64,000 nt of DNA, taken from NCBI RefSeq assembly GCF_025024155.1, contig NW_026251793.1, positions 62,001 to 126,000 of the forward strand, given 5' to 3'. Below the pieces are notes generated by a model. The model was not told the origin of the DNA. It searched no databases and worked only from the letters and a program-made list of their open reading frames with translations. The stretch's first letter is position 1. The number at the start of each line of letters is the position of its first letter. A program made the position numbers and the translations under genes. The DNA is from Gamsiella multidivaricata. Taxonomy: Eukaryota > Mortierellomycota > Mortierellomycetes > Mortierellales > Mortierellaceae. This document shows, piece after piece, positions 1-11,738 of this stretch.

Positions 1-3000
1 ACAAAAGATGTGCTCGCATCGGGTAACAATCGGCGTCAGTGTTGACGAGTTGAAACAGTGGTTGCACTGATCATTGCCAGAGTCTTGTAAGAGCGTCAGA
101 GTTTCGGTCGCCTTGGCGAGGCTGAATTCGTCAGACGCATCCAAGTCATCACCCAAGTTCTTGATGAGGGCGTAGTGAGCGCAGATCTGACGAAGCTTCA
201 GGATAGCCTGGAGGATATGAGCATAGCTTTTCATAATTTTGTTTTCCTGCACGATCTGGTCCACAGTCTGCTTGGCACGGGACTCCATGCGATGGTACAG
301 TTGACGCTCGTTCAAGCTGAGCTCAAGGACACGCTTGTGATCAGTTCTTGCGGGAAGGGCCAAGAGTGGTTGGCCGTCAACCATCTGGGACTTTGTGCGA
401 CGAAGAGTAATCACCTTCATAAGCGTCTGCAATCTGGTGATGCCAATAGGGTTAGCGGCCTTGATGGGCTTTGAGATATAATGGGTCCACTGCACTTTCT
501 CATCAAACGGGTGCATGCGAAGAAATTTGACCAATGCATACAAGTCATCGAGCTGGATATTTACACGAGGGATGTCAGTGTCAGTCGTGGAACACGGATC
601 GAACAATTGAACCAAACACATCAGGTCCCCTGGATACAATTCTTACCTTGTTTTGAACCGGAGTTCCTGTCAAGCACCATCGTCGTTCAGCGGTGAGCGC
701 AGACGCAGCCTTGCTTTGCACAGTGTTAGCCTCCTTAATGATATGTGCTTCGTCCAAAACGACTCTAAACCAATCCACATGCTGCAGGACGCTTGGGTAT
801 TTGGATAGTCCAGTCTGAGAGTCGCGTGCCTTCGTTTCCTTTGAGTACTCAGTTCCCAAGAGGTTATATGTCGTGATGACCACATCATGCTTGGCTAGAA
901 AGGATGGATCAGCTACGCGCTGCCCCCCATGATAGACGTAAACGTTCAAGGCGTCCCTGTGGACATGGTTGTCAAACTGCTCTTCCCAATTCTGGACCGT
1001 CGATAGCGGACAAATGATCAGCGTGGCATGGGATTTTATCCGCGGGATACCGGGTCGAGTTTGAGGTGGTGCTGAGCCTGACGGTAATACAGAGGCGCTG
1101 GTTGAGGGTGTATGGGCCATTCCTGTGGTGTATGGTTCAGCTGCGTTGGATCCGAGACGCCCATACATCCCCCTGTCAAGCGTGGCAGCGATCAACGACA
1201 TGACGGTGATTGTTTTGCCGAGACCCATCTATGGTGCATCGCGCGTAATGTGTTTAGTCTATGTTATACCGTCTGGTGAAAAGCAAGTATGCGCGAAGCT
1301 GCAAAGTGGGTTCGGATGTACTTACATCGTCTGCCAATATGCCTCCTCGCATGCTCGTCGGTTTCGAACTCGATTCCTGATTAGTCACTACATTCAGATA
1401 AACTGGATGTCCGTGAGGAGGATGCCGTACCCGCCAGAGAGACGTCAGCTTGTTCTTTTCATTGTCGATGTAGTCCTCTTGTTTTTCACGCTCCAGCAAG
1501 AAGTAGAGCGCCTGCTTTTGATGCCTATATAACGGCGTGGACATGCACGGGGCAGGATTTACAAGTGGAAGATCCGTAGCGCTCCGAAGACCCTTGAACA
1601 CGCCGTCGATCTGGTTCTTGATTTCCTCGGCAGACCGTACACCTGATCCTCCACCGTATCCAGCATAACCGTGCAGTTTGGATGATGGCCCATTCGCATA
1701 GGATGCCGGTGGTGTGGTAACCCCTCGCCAAATATCATACGGCGACAACCGTTCTCCGGGCGCTGGCAGAAGTGGATTCGAGTACCGTGTCCGGTGATCA
1801 AATTCAATAGGATCCTCAAGTCTGACCTTTCCATGAAGTGCTTCAGCCACTTTCATTTGGTGCTCCTGAGGTCCGTATAAGATGATGTTGACAGGCACAC
1901 TGACGTTCTAGTTTTAGATGTTGAAATCAGAAACAGTGTTAAAATGGCTTTTGAAGCCGATCGTATATAGCGAGATATAATGAGCATCGTTGTTAGCTGC
2001 AGGCGCTTACATTATGTCTCCGCTGGCGGGGGACATGGGCCTCCCACCATATCATTTTGGCATCCACAAGGGGAACCAGTGTGTCCGTCAATTCCGAAAC
2101 AACATAGCCATACTGGCGGAGATCCATCACAGGAATAAGAGTAGAAAAAATAAGGGGAATGGAAGGGCGAGAGAAGTTCGTGTCAGTATTGCCGGCATTA
2201 CATGTTATCAGCAGACAAGTGAAATACAGCGTTGGCGTGATGATACTTACAAGACCCAATTCGTGCTCCACTGCCAAACTGGCCTTGCTCGCAGTGGTGG
2301 TGCGCTTGATAGTGACGGGATCTGACTTGCCTTCTTCATACTCAAGTTGCCTGGGATAAAGGGTGACGATTAGAGACTGGATCATACCAAAGCAAAGGTG
2401 GCGCGCGATCCCCATGTCGGCTCCTTCTCGACCTCCTCCCTGTTTTTCTGCGTTTGTCTGGGTGATGGTGAGAGTTCGAGGTGAATTGACGAGGTTATGC
2501 TGCTGTCGCTGTGCTGTGGGCTGAATTTTAGATTCAGTGCCACGCGAAATTGGTGGCGTTGGCAGACCCGGGGCTACTGCATGAATGCCGACAATACGAG
2601 CAGGGCCCCTGGAAGGAACTGAGTGCTCCTGTTGGGGTTTAAAGCCAGCGTTGATTAGATGGGTGTTGTTATCGATTGAATCTGTGCCTGAATTGAGCTT
2701 TGTGCGCTTGGGTTGGCGGTCATTATGGCCCTCGGGTATGATGTCCTCGTCAGTCGTGGTTTCTACCGGCCGAGCATGCTTCGAAGACAACGGTGGCGAA
2801 CAATCGAGGGCAGCAACAAGGCGCTGCTTCGGGTCAGAGATACTGGCGTTGTGGTGATGCTGGTGGTATGGGCTGTCTGCGAAGGCTCTGTTCCTGCCAC
2901 CGATCTGGTGAAGGAAGACCGAGGAGGTCATGTTCATGGACTGGGCCAGCGTCGTTGCTGAGGAGTCGTAGGTGTGGCGGTTTTCGGACATGTCCCTGGA

Positions 3001-3009
3001 TATAGTCAT
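1..3009 (-). CDS. HLTF/RAD5-type SNF2 DNA translocase with HIRAN and RING domains (partial)
   Basis: Five exons support this gene: 3009-2251, 2112-2011, 1907-1326, 1228-647 and 552 to the window edge. All introns are GT-AG and all joins keep phase. After a disordered N-terminus, a HIRAN domain spans about residues 205-310 (LCFGMIQ to NIILYGPQEHQ). The SNF2 core follows, with Walker A MGLGKT at residues 482-487, CPLSTVQNWEEQF, the DEAH-type box VVLDEAHIIKE near 640, and TGTPVQNK. The last exon carries LYALVKFLRMHPF, LRRTKSQM and the start of a RING finger (CNHC, then TRCEHIFC). A RING inserted inside the helicase, together with HIRAN, is the HLTF/RAD5 arrangement known for PCNA polyubiquitylation and fork remodelling. 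The second helicase lobe lies outside the window. The start at 3009 is the first ATG of the open frame; MSENRHTYDSS a few codons in is an alternative. Confidence 0.9.
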
Positions 3010-3597
3010 CGGCTCTTTGGTTCTATTGCAGTCGCTGTATACTCCTTTGGAGAAGATGTGTTTCTGGAAAGGCTGTGTTTCTTGTCAGGCGATCCAATTG
3101 GGGGCGCTGCGTTGGATGTGTGCAGTGTAGGTATATGAATTGAAGGCTGAAAAGTGAAAATGAAAGTTGGGCGGAAAGGGACGAGGAGGGCGAGCGTAGA
3201 CTGTCACACACATATAGGCACACGACGTCAAGACATGGAAAAGGGAGGAATGGGAGGAATGGGAGGAATGCAGAGGACGGCAATGAAGCGGTGGAGATGG
3301 GTGGAGGAAGAAGATAGGTAAAGGCACGGGAAGCAGGGGAAATAGAGCGAGGGCTCCTTCGACTTCTGCCTCGCGCTTCGTCTTCAACCAACCGCTGTCT
3401 CTTTCCTACGAAGATGGTTTTTTTTTTTATTTTCCTCTTCTTGGATAGCTTCATGTGACCCTCAGCGTGATCTACTGGAGCGCCCATTGGATGTGCCAAT
3501 AAAAAGGGGGGTTGTAATAAAAGAGAGGGGGGAGGAAGGTCTCCATGCAGGAGCTAAGAGCACTTTTTTAACGCTGCAGAACGAGATCATCATGGTC

Positions 3598-3627
3598 AAG
3601 GTATGGACAGGCCATGGTCCATACCTT
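3598..3627. repeat. Perfect inverted repeat, 11-bp arms with 8-nt loop
   Basis: AAGGTATGGAC at 3598-3608 is the exact reverse complement of GTCCATACCTT at 3617-3627, with AGGCCATG between them. It lies well away from both flanking start codons. It may be a dimeric protein-binding site or a simple hairpin; nothing else in the sequence decides between these. Confidence 0.7.
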
Positions 3628-4827
3628 GGACACATGGTGAACATGTGTGATGACATAGCCCATCTGTAGCTTCGCAGGTCCAACTCCACGATCTCACTGG
3701 CTCCAATTGCTTGGTCACTAAAAAAACGCGTTTCCTGATTCTACGAGTCTATAACCAACCCACACATCGAGTCTTCTCCCAACCACGGCAGGCGCCATTG
3801 AATGTTTTCTACAATCTTTTTGAGCATTGATATGTAGTCGGCACACCTCTTATTGAATAAAGTCCTCACTCCCAGGACAACGTTGAGCAAAACGCTTGAA
3901 GAAAAAACCGAGACGTGCGTTGTTTGCAAACGTAGAACAACGCTACACAATCAAACCTGTTTGACTAGGAGAAGTGTGATGTATCTGAACATCCCAACAG
4001 GAAAGCCATGTGGGAGAAAGTCTTGCATCAGGGGGTTTTGCTGTCCATTGTGTCCATGCGACGTGTCCCACAAGGGCAGAGGATATTGCAAAGCAGGGTG
4101 GGCCGATGATTTCAGTGTCAACACTAACATCGACTTTCGAATGAATCCTTCATATCAGCTTTACATGATCGGCTTCCAACAGACGACTAGGCAGACGCTC
4201 TTCCTCTAAATTGGAGCGTGTTTGTGCCTGCCAACGCAATGGAAATGAGCAAAAGTAGGACCTGCCAAGTCGGTTTATCTGCAGCTGCTTATGCCAGACT
4301 TATCACCAAGATATCCGTTGCTTACTCACTGGGGGTATGTCACACCTTTATTCCACTTAGGGTTTGTCGTGCTGCTACCCATTGCGTTCATTTTGCCATT
4401 GCCAGAGTGCCTGCGACAGCCTGATGGCTGTGTAGTCTTGACAAGGACAGGGGAGTCCTGGCTCAAAAATAACGTCGTTGTAATAAGTGTATCGAAGGAT
4501 AGTTGCGCTTTTTCGTTTTCGGGCCGAGATGCGTATTGAAATGGCTACTCGGGCGATGAAAAAGAAAAAAGGAGACCATGGCGCGAGTGGCAGGTCATCC
4601 AGCCCTAGTGCAAGTGAGCTGTTGGAAATAATACTAGAATCTGCCTCTTTTTCTTTCTCTCTCTTTCCTCTCTTCCATCACACTCTCACCATCCAATCCA
4701 ACACCCCTTCACCTTCATCACTTCCTTCGCTCCATCGCCTCATTCATTGCCATCACTTTCCATCACTCCTCCTCCCCCTCTCCCATACTCCACTTGACCT
4801 GGACATCCTCTTCATCGTCATCGTCAT

Positions 4828-4862
4828 CCCTCATCCTCATCCTCATCCTCATCCTCATCCTC
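4828..4862. repeat. CCTCAT hexamer microsatellite
   Basis: About six near-perfect copies of CCTCAT lie in the pyrimidine-rich leader region upstream of the SH3-ankyrin gene. They are probably in its promoter or 5' untranslated region. Confidence 0.85.
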
Positions 4863-5348
4863 TACCCTCTTCTCCCCCTTCTCTGGTGCGTGTCTGATTG
4901 CTCTCCTCTCCTCTTACGCTCCTATGATGCTCGCTCAACAGCTTCCTAATACTTATCCACGGCTCTCTCTCTCTTTTTCTCTCCTCCTTCTATATTGGCC
5001 TCCATAATAGAATCCCCACCTAATTGCTCCTGTTCATCAACTCAGCAGACGGCCGAGAGCGAGAGCGATCGAAAGAGAAAAGGGAAAGACGGGTAGCAAA
5101 GTGTGAAAAGCGATCCCTTCCCTTTCTTTGCGATCAAGCCTCAAAAGGCAAATAGCGCAACCGGACCATCGACCATCGACTGGAATCAGAGCAACCAAAA
5201 GGACCAGGAGCAACCAAAGGAACAAGAGGAATCAGCGCCAACCAGAACCAACCATAGTCCAGACATGACCCTGACCATCCGACTTGAATAAACCGCCATA
5301 TTCTCAGTCCTATCTCATATTCCAACTCGTTCTTCAACCTCCCTCAAC

Positions 5349-8183
5349 ATGATATCCAGTCCACAGCCTCAACACCAGCGACCACGGCTGCCTGGGTCTG
5401 TCTCCGGTGGCAGCACCGGCAACGGCGCAAGCAACGGCAGTTCAGGGACTCTGACTGGTCTGGGCAGTATGTCTTCTATACCATCGGCAGTCGGCAATGG
5501 CCCCGTTCCATTCTATAATATTCACCAGCCCTCTGCCCGGTCGCCTCTCAGCCAAGAGACGACTCCTTTCGGACTCTTTCGCCACAAGAATCTTTCCACA
5601 TCCGCACTGCCGTCCACACAAAGCCCGTCGTCGGCCTCGTCTTCGAATCTTGTATTAGCACCTGTCACCACGGCTTCCACCATGTCTTTCTCGCCCAATT
5701 CTTCATACACCAACCTTATCGACACCAACAACTCGGGACCAAAGAGCGTTGACCCGACATCACGTCCGACTGCGAATTATTCGCCTTCGACACCAGTCTT
5801 GCCACCACTTCCGCCGCTCGCCAAATTGAACACTGCCTCCAGTCCAAAGACCAGCGGGCGGCCGCTTTCTTTTCAGTATGTAACCCAATACTACGCATGG
5901 TGGGACTACATCGCACGCGACCACGACGAGCTATCCTTCAAAAAGGGCGACATTTTACTAGTCATTCGGGAGTTTGACGACCTGTGGTGCTTGGGCTCGG
6001 TCATGCGGCCCGATAAGAGGACAAGCGCGCGCCATGGCTTCTTCCCATTGCAGTATTGTTCGTTGGAGAGTCAGTGCTATATTCCATCGGCAAAAGTCAC
6101 TGCGCGTTCAGGAGCTATTCCAGGAACCGAGTCCGGTGGTCGATTGAGTATCGTGCACCCCTACATCGCCACTGCCCAGGATGAGCTAACACTTCGACCA
6201 GGGAACCAAGTGCGGCTGATACATGTTTTCGAAGATGGATGGATTCTGGGCGAGCAAATCGATCATGCGGGGGCTGTGTTGGCTGTCGGTGTCTTTCCGG
6301 CGGCAGTCGCGAGGCCTGTCACGGCCTCGATCTTGGAATCTGTATCCGCAGGAGCTGGAACGCTTGCAGGAGCTGCCGCAATGTCATCACCGTCAAAGCA
6401 GAGACATGTCGGGTCCCCACTCGTACCGCCACAGGACATCGGACTAACCAAAGCGCCGCGACAACGGGAAGAAAGCAACAGTAGCAACGCGAGCACATTC
6501 AATACCCTGTACAGTCAACAAAACTCGAGCACGCACATGCTACAGTACTCTGTGAACAATGGGAGTGTTGGCAGTTCCAACAGTTCAGCCTCCACTATCA
6601 AACTTCCAGGATCACCTACCTCATCACCGTTTATTCCTGGGCAACAGAATCATCGAGCGTCGCCGCCAATCATACCAGTAAGGTCGCCCCTCCCGGGCGT
6701 GGAGACGTTACGTGCAGGAACACAATCCAATCGGGCTAGCGTCCAATCCACGGCTAGTTCAAACGATGGCAAGCGGGGCGGAAACAGCACTGGTGCAGCC
6801 ATTGTTACAGAGGAGCAAGTCATTCGGGCATTGCAGGAGCGACCGGCGCAGGATGCAGTCCTTCAGCTTTATTTGGCCCAGCGCGGCGACCCCAACATTG
6901 TGGACGCAAACGGAAACTCTCTGCTGCATCTAGCCATTATCGCGCACTCTCAGGCCAGTCTCGTCTTCCTCCTAAACGCGCCTGATATTCGACTCGAGCA
7001 TGGATCGCCAATAAGTCCGCTCTATACGGCCGTTCGTTTCCGCTCATGGAAGGCAGCGCAACAACTTTTGATTCAAGGAGCAGACCCCAACGTGCATGAC
7101 GAACGAGGTGTCTCTGTCCTCCATGTTGTTTTACTCTTTATGACGAAAGGAGACACACTGGCGGAGGAAGTTGTCCACCTATTGTGCGAGAACAAGGCGG
7201 ATGTCAACTGCACCGCCAACGACAAGAAAATTATTCCTCTGCTGATTGCAGTAGAGCGCGAGCTCTGGGCTGAGGTGGAGATTCTAATGGCGTATGGAGC
7301 GAATCCGTATCTGATCTGGGGCCGAGATAGGCGCCAGAGCATCGGGCTAGGACAAGGAGATGGCGCGATTTCAAACGGAATACTGACTACGGGATACTTC
7401 AATGATCCATTGTGGGAAGCCGTGAACGACGACAAGGTCCATCTTGTGAGACTTTTGCTCAAGTTTTTCTACGCTCCCACCAGCTTCGCACCAGCGGCAA
7501 CATCTTCCTCGCCCTCACCGTCACCCTCATCAACACAGTCTTCCCAGTCGTTTTTTGGGCCTCAGCACTCTTTCTTGCATCACTCCTCCGCCTCATCGTA
7601 CACGACCAACAATGGCAGTAGCGGCAATGTCAACATTCCGAATTTGCCCCATGGAGGATCTATCCCGATGCCATTCGCAGGAAACGGGGTTGGGGGCCAC
7701 GGAACACCGCCATCAATGCCTTCACCATCCTCTGCACAGTCCTCTCCAGGATCAGCGGTCCTTGCAGGCTATATGAGCCATCGCACCAACGCTGCCGATA
7801 GCGTGGGGTCTCCCAAGCTGACGGCGATTCAGGGCGGAAGCGGCCATGTCGGCTCGTTTACGAACGCGAGCGCCAACGCCAACATGGGCGCGAATCCAGC
7901 GTACGTGATTACGCCCAAGGTGTTGCTTCAAGCACTGACCCTCGCCAAAGATCTGGGGCACCACGATTGCCTGCAGGTTCTTTCCCGGCCGGAGGTGACA
8001 ATGAAGGAAGGGACGCTCTATGGAACAGGCAGCTACGGATACAATCAGCTCCAAGGTTTCGGCCATGGTGGATCTAACTATGGTGGACATGGGCACGGTG
8101 CAAATGGAGGAGCAGGCGGTGGTCATGGTGGTGGCAAAGAGCACCGCAACCTGATTCAGAAGTTGACGAGTCTCTTCAAGTGA
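5349..8183 (+). CDS. SH3-SH3-ankyrin repeat scaffold protein
   Basis: This is a single uninterrupted 944-residue frame. Residues 1-170 are Ser/Pro/Gly-rich and disordered. A first SH3 domain lies at about 176-245: YYAWWDYIARDHDELSFKKG begins it, followed by DLWCLGSV and HGFFPLQY. A second, more divergent SH3 spans about 267-325 (VHPYIATAQDELTLRPGN, GWILGEQ, GVFPAAV). After a low-complexity linker, ankyrin repeats run from about 500 to 650 (NGNSLLHLAI, SPLYTAV, GADPNVHDERG, GANPYL). The C-terminus is Ser- and Gly/His-rich and ends in a short basic helix. The domain set suggests a cytoplasmic scaffold, perhaps for cortical actin or signalling. I know no close named orthologue, so function is inference. 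Confidence 0.9.
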   Translation: MISSPQPQHQRPRLPGSVSGGSTGNGASNGSSGTLTGLGSMSSIPSAVGNGPVPFYNIHQPSARSPLSQETTPFGLFRHKNLSTSALPSTQSPSSASSSNLVLAPVTTASTMSFSPNSSYTNLIDTNNSGPKSVDPTSRPTANYSPSTPVLPPLPPLAKLNTASSPKTSGRPLSFQYVTQYYAWWDYIARDHDELSFKKGDILLVIREFDDLWCLGSVMRPDKRTSARHGFFPLQYCSLESQCYIPSAKVTARSGAIPGTESGGRLSIVHPYIATAQDELTLRPGNQVRLIHVFEDGWILGEQIDHAGAVLAVGVFPAAVARPVTASILESVSAGAGTLAGAAAMSSPSKQRHVGSPLVPPQDIGLTKAPRQREESNSSNASTFNTLYSQQNSSTHMLQYSVNNGSVGSSNSSASTIKLPGSPTSSPFIPGQQNHRASPPIIPVRSPLPGVETLRAGTQSNRASVQSTASSNDGKRGGNSTGAAIVTEEQVIRALQERPAQDAVLQLYLAQRGDPNIVDANGNSLLHLAIIAHSQASLVFLLNAPDIRLEHGSPISPLYTAVRFRSWKAAQQLLIQGADPNVHDERGVSVLHVVLLFMTKGDTLAEEVVHLLCENKADVNCTANDKKIIPLLIAVERELWAEVEILMAYGANPYLIWGRDRRQSIGLGQGDGAISNGILTTGYFNDPLWEAVNDDKVHLVRLLLKFFYAPTSFAPAATSSSPSPSPSSTQSSQSFFGPQHSFLHHSSASSYTTNNGSSGNVNIPNLPHGGSIPMPFAGNGVGGHGTPPSMPSPSSAQSSPGSAVLAGYMSHRTNAADSVGSPKLTAIQGGSGHVGSFTNASANANMGANPAYVITPKVLLQALTLAKDLGHHDCLQVLSRPEVTMKEGTLYGTGSYGYNQLQGFGHGGSNYGGHGHGANGGAGGGHGGGKEHRNLIQKLTSLFK

Positions 8184-8568
8184 TCAACAAGTCTCTTCCT
8201 CATTGACAAGGATCTATGACAATATGAGACTTATGGTTCATAGCTGGTCCCCGTTCCAGCTCTTTGCGTATGGATCGTTGCACATATGTCCAGCGAACGT
8301 TTCTTAATCTGATATACCTCTTCACCGTTTTCCCACTCTATTATTTCCTTAGTTTAATGCACTCTTCTTTTTTTTTTTACTCTTGTGCCTTCTTATCGTT
8401 AATTTACCAGCGTGTGCTTCCTTGTCATCAAAGCCGCGTAGAAACATTTGTATTTGTAGCTCCCTTCCTCCCTTCTCTCCATTAAAATAATGTCAGAACA
8501 TGAACTGTTCTTTAAAACATGAAGTTTATTATGTATGAAATGATGAGCATAAAGAAAAAAAAAAAGAA
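8184..8568. other. Convergent 3' region
   Basis: These 385 bp separate the stop codons of the SH3-ankyrin gene and the zinc transporter, which are transcribed toward each other. The stretch is T-rich and holds 3' untranslated sequence. I see no gene in it. Confidence 0.6.
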
Positions 8569-10531
8569 CTATGCCCACTGATTGTGTTCCGTAGGCGGCG
8601 AAGTTTCCTGTTCCATCTCGGTCTCGCTTTCGTCATCATCGCTCGCATGGCGATTGCCGCGGTACTGGTCAAGTGGTGTGCCAGCCCGAGTAATCTGATA
8701 GGAGAGTAGATGGGAGTGTGTATGGCTGCCTTGCTTGTGAGCGATCGTCTCGTCCAGATCCTCGTCCCCAATTGAGAATATAATGTCCTGATCGTGCCTG
8801 GCAAGGGTATCCATTGGTAGATGTGAATGACTGCTGTTATCGGGAGCAGCGGTTTTTGCTCGAGCAGGGTCCACTATACGCATATGGGATGACTGAGATT
8901 GAGCAGCGTGCATGGTGTACACCTCGACCTGGACCGTGCACTCCTTGATCCCATATCGTGTCCTGATCATCCGCCGCGCACTCGCAACGATCGATGCCGC
9001 CCTCCTTAAATCTCGAACCTCCGGCTGCAAGTATACTGTGGCGGCTAGAGCAACTCGTCCGATCGTCAGAGACCAGATACGCAACGACTTGACCTCAAGA
9101 ATTCCTGGAATATCGCAAATCGCCTCCCGAACCTCCTCAGAATCGATGCCCCGCGGAACGCTCTCCATCAATATTGAGATGGAACGCCTGAATACACCGA
9201 TTGTGGTGGCAATGACCAGGATCGAGAATACGAACGTGCAGACTGGATCCAAGTAGGTCAATGATGGAAAGAACGTAATCACCAGCGAGGATATCAGTAC
9301 GCCAATGGACGACAGCAGGTCGCCAAGGACGTGGAGTGTCGCAGCTGTGATATTGAGACTGACGTGGTGATGATGATGGTGGTCGTGTCCAGAGTGACCA
9401 TGCTGGTGATCGTGGCTGTGGTCGTGTTCCTGGGAAGGAACCGTCTTATGTGTCGTACCATCCAGAGCGAGATCGTGGTCATCCTCGCTCTGCAGCGGTA
9501 CATGATCCTGGTGTGTCGCATGGCTATGTCCATGTCCATGTCCATGTCCATGTTCATGATCATCCCCGTGGTGATGGTGGTGACCGCCAAGGACAAACAT
9601 TAGACTAAATGCATTGATAATTTGGACCGCGGTATGTTAGCATGGTCATTACAAAAAGGTGCATCCATAGAGCGAAATTTGAAATACTTACAGGATATTG
9701 ACAAAGACTCCCAGGGCTGCAACGACCGACATAGTTTTGCCATCGATATCAACCGGATACCTCACTCGATCGTACGCCTCCACTACGAGCATCAGAGTTA
9801 GGCCCCAGATCAAAAAGATGGAAAAAAGTGCTCCAAGCACCTCGGCGCGGTGGTATCCAAATGTATGTGTCGCGGTTGAGGAGCGCTGGGACAGATAGAT
9901 TGCTGCCAGCGAGATGATAAAGGATGTAATGTCTATATTCACAGTGAAAAGATGGTCAGCCTTTCAGACAAATTTCGGTGGGTATATGGAAACCCCTCGT
10001 ATTCTCATCCATGCTAGAAATAACATGAATATAGTTCTTTATACCTGTAAGTAGGTGAAAGGAATCGCTCAGCAATGCTAATGAATCTGACCACAGCCCG
10101 CCTAAAAGCTCGATAACGAAAAACGTTCCACAGAGTCCGATTGCAATCTTGAGTCGCTTTTTGTCCCTTTCCGACTCCTTCTGTGTCTCCAGCAACATAG
10201 GCTCATCCTCTCCATCATCCGAGAAAGAAGGGGGTTGGTCATGACTGTGATCGTGTCCGCACTCGCTGGATATTGATAGCCGCTTTGCCGAGTCCTTATG
10301 AGGATGATGATGATGACGGTGCTCTGGGTCCTCTGGTCCTGATAGTGATGTCGATATCGAGTCGTGCACTGTTGATCCCGATAGTTTTGATGACTTTACG
10401 ATCTCGTCCTGTTGCTGCTTGTGTCGTTGGTGTTGCTTCTGTTTAGAGGAACCGGTGGGGAGATCATCGTCGCGATCCACCAGCGGCAACAGTGGCTCGT
10501 CGTCCTCATGGGCCGCGGCATGGCTCACCAT
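8569..10531 (-). CDS. ZRC1: Cation diffusion facilitator zinc transporter, ZRC1/COT1-like
   Basis: Three exons (10531-10045, 9932-9692, 9604-8569) join in phase to about 587 residues. The first 130 or so residues are acidic and His-rich, which is longer than in yeast. Membrane segments follow. The first intron splits the Asp codon of the metal site HLLTD (H159, D163), so splicing restores the H-x3-D motif. A second H-x3-D, HVLGD (H334, D338), lies in the fifth membrane segment. Between these lies a long His-rich loop at about 247-323, with runs such as HGHGHGHGHSH and HHHHHH, typical of vacuolar or endomembrane Zn2+/H+ antiporters. A cytoplasmic CDF C-terminal domain follows. Substrate zinc is inferred from the family and the two His/Asp sites. 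An upstream in-frame ATG at 10762 would add a hydrophobic, unconserved leader and was not chosen. Confidence 0.92.
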
Positions 10532-11738
10532 GATATTTGGTCGACTCGACTTGGCTCGACAAGGCTTAGTAAGCTCAGGGTCTTGGTGTGATCTATTCAC
10601 AGTATGCAGGGCTTCTTGAGGGCGTGAGCAGGAAAAGACTGGAGGTGCTAAGTCCTTTTGTTCTGGTTCAGTCGATAAAGAGAGAGGGGGAAGAAGGGAG
10701 AGATGTGGAAAACAAAGAAGTGAATGGGGAATGGAATAAAGAGAGGGGCGATGATGATGCAAGGGGGTGCAGGATCAAAGAAGATCAGAGGATACTCGAA
10801 CTGTTAGTACGGAGAGGGGTGTTCTGCAGCCTTCAACCTCTTGTACATGTTGTACCACTGGACTGAGCTCTCAACAACAATCTCGTTCAAAAATAGCATA
10901 GAAACTATTAATGCTCTTTTTTTCGGTGGACTGGGCTGATGGAGCTTACTGCTTTGTTTCTGCTGCTGGCGCTGTTATTGTTGCTATTGTCGTTGATATC
11001 ACTCTCGCTAAAATCGAGCAGACGCGTTATGTGCATGTTCCTATCTATGTGTCCACACAGTACGCGTTCTCTATGCTGCAGCAATAGTACAAAAAACACG
11101 AAAACGGGCCTCGTATGCTAAGAGGAGGGTGGGAGCGATCCGGTAAGGGCCTCACCCACAAATCTGCAGACATATGCCGCGGCAATGGACCATTGTGCTC
11201 TGCCAAGGAGCATCCGCCTCCAGCGCTCCAAGCATTCCTTTGCTGTCGTGCATCTGTGTTTGTGTTTGTACGGTCGCTAACTTCGGCACGTCGGTACATG
11301 CTGTCCTACGATGCATTTTAGCTGTTTAGGAAAATGAAGCTAGGATCATCTCAATCAATCCCAAGGCTATGGTAATATTTTAATCTTCCCCCGCATGCGC
11401 GTCGAATCTCTATCGCTGCACGGAGATATTAGGAATTCCTCACGTCGTCCATCAACCAACGTGAAAAGATTCTCGATCGTCCTTGGGTCCAGATTTCTTC
11501 CGATAATGGTTCTCGGTGGCAAAATCAAATGTAGACGGACAAACGGCTCCTGACAGACCATATCCCCAGGAGCCAGGATTCATTGACCGACCAGTCTCTG
11601 GGACCATCTGTCTTCAGTCTGCCTTTCCCCATGAGCTGGTATTATCATTTTTTCCCTTGGCTTTACTCTCTCTGTTCTTGTCCTTTGCCCACGTCTTCAA
11701 CTTCCGCATAAATACAGACAAAAGGCGACGTACGTACC
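10532..11738. other. Divergent intergenic region
   Basis: This is the shared upstream region of the zinc transporter (-) and the polyQ orphan (+). It contains purine-rich sequence at 10670-10760, probably transporter leader. I see no protein-coding gene or RNA gene here. Confidence 0.5.

Larger units (their letters stand above)
3010..5348. other. Divergent intergenic region between the HLTF-like and SH3-ankyrin genes
   Basis: This stretch is the shared upstream region of two divergently transcribed genes. It holds CT-rich tracts at 3230-3330 and 4640-4980, a CCTCAT hexamer repeat at 4828-4862, and a perfect 11-bp inverted repeat at 3598-3627. No open frame here has convincing coding character. 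An open frame at 3853-4209 is cysteine-rich but lacks an ATG at its start. Confidence 0.6.

Noticed and set aside
3023..3499. Minus-strand open frame of 158 codons upstream of the HLTF-like gene
   Set aside because: Composition follows the purine-rich strand bias; no motif and no splice link to the gene. More likely leader or promoter.
3853..4209. Cys-rich open frame with CVVC and CCPLCPC patterns
   Set aside because: It does not begin with ATG, has no signal peptide, and I found no upstream exon. Cysteine content alone is weak evidence.
9956..10762. Upstream ATG at 10762 for the zinc transporter
   Set aside because: It would add a hydrophobic, low-complexity leader that reads like untranslated sequence. 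ATG at 10531 gives a normal CDF N-terminus.
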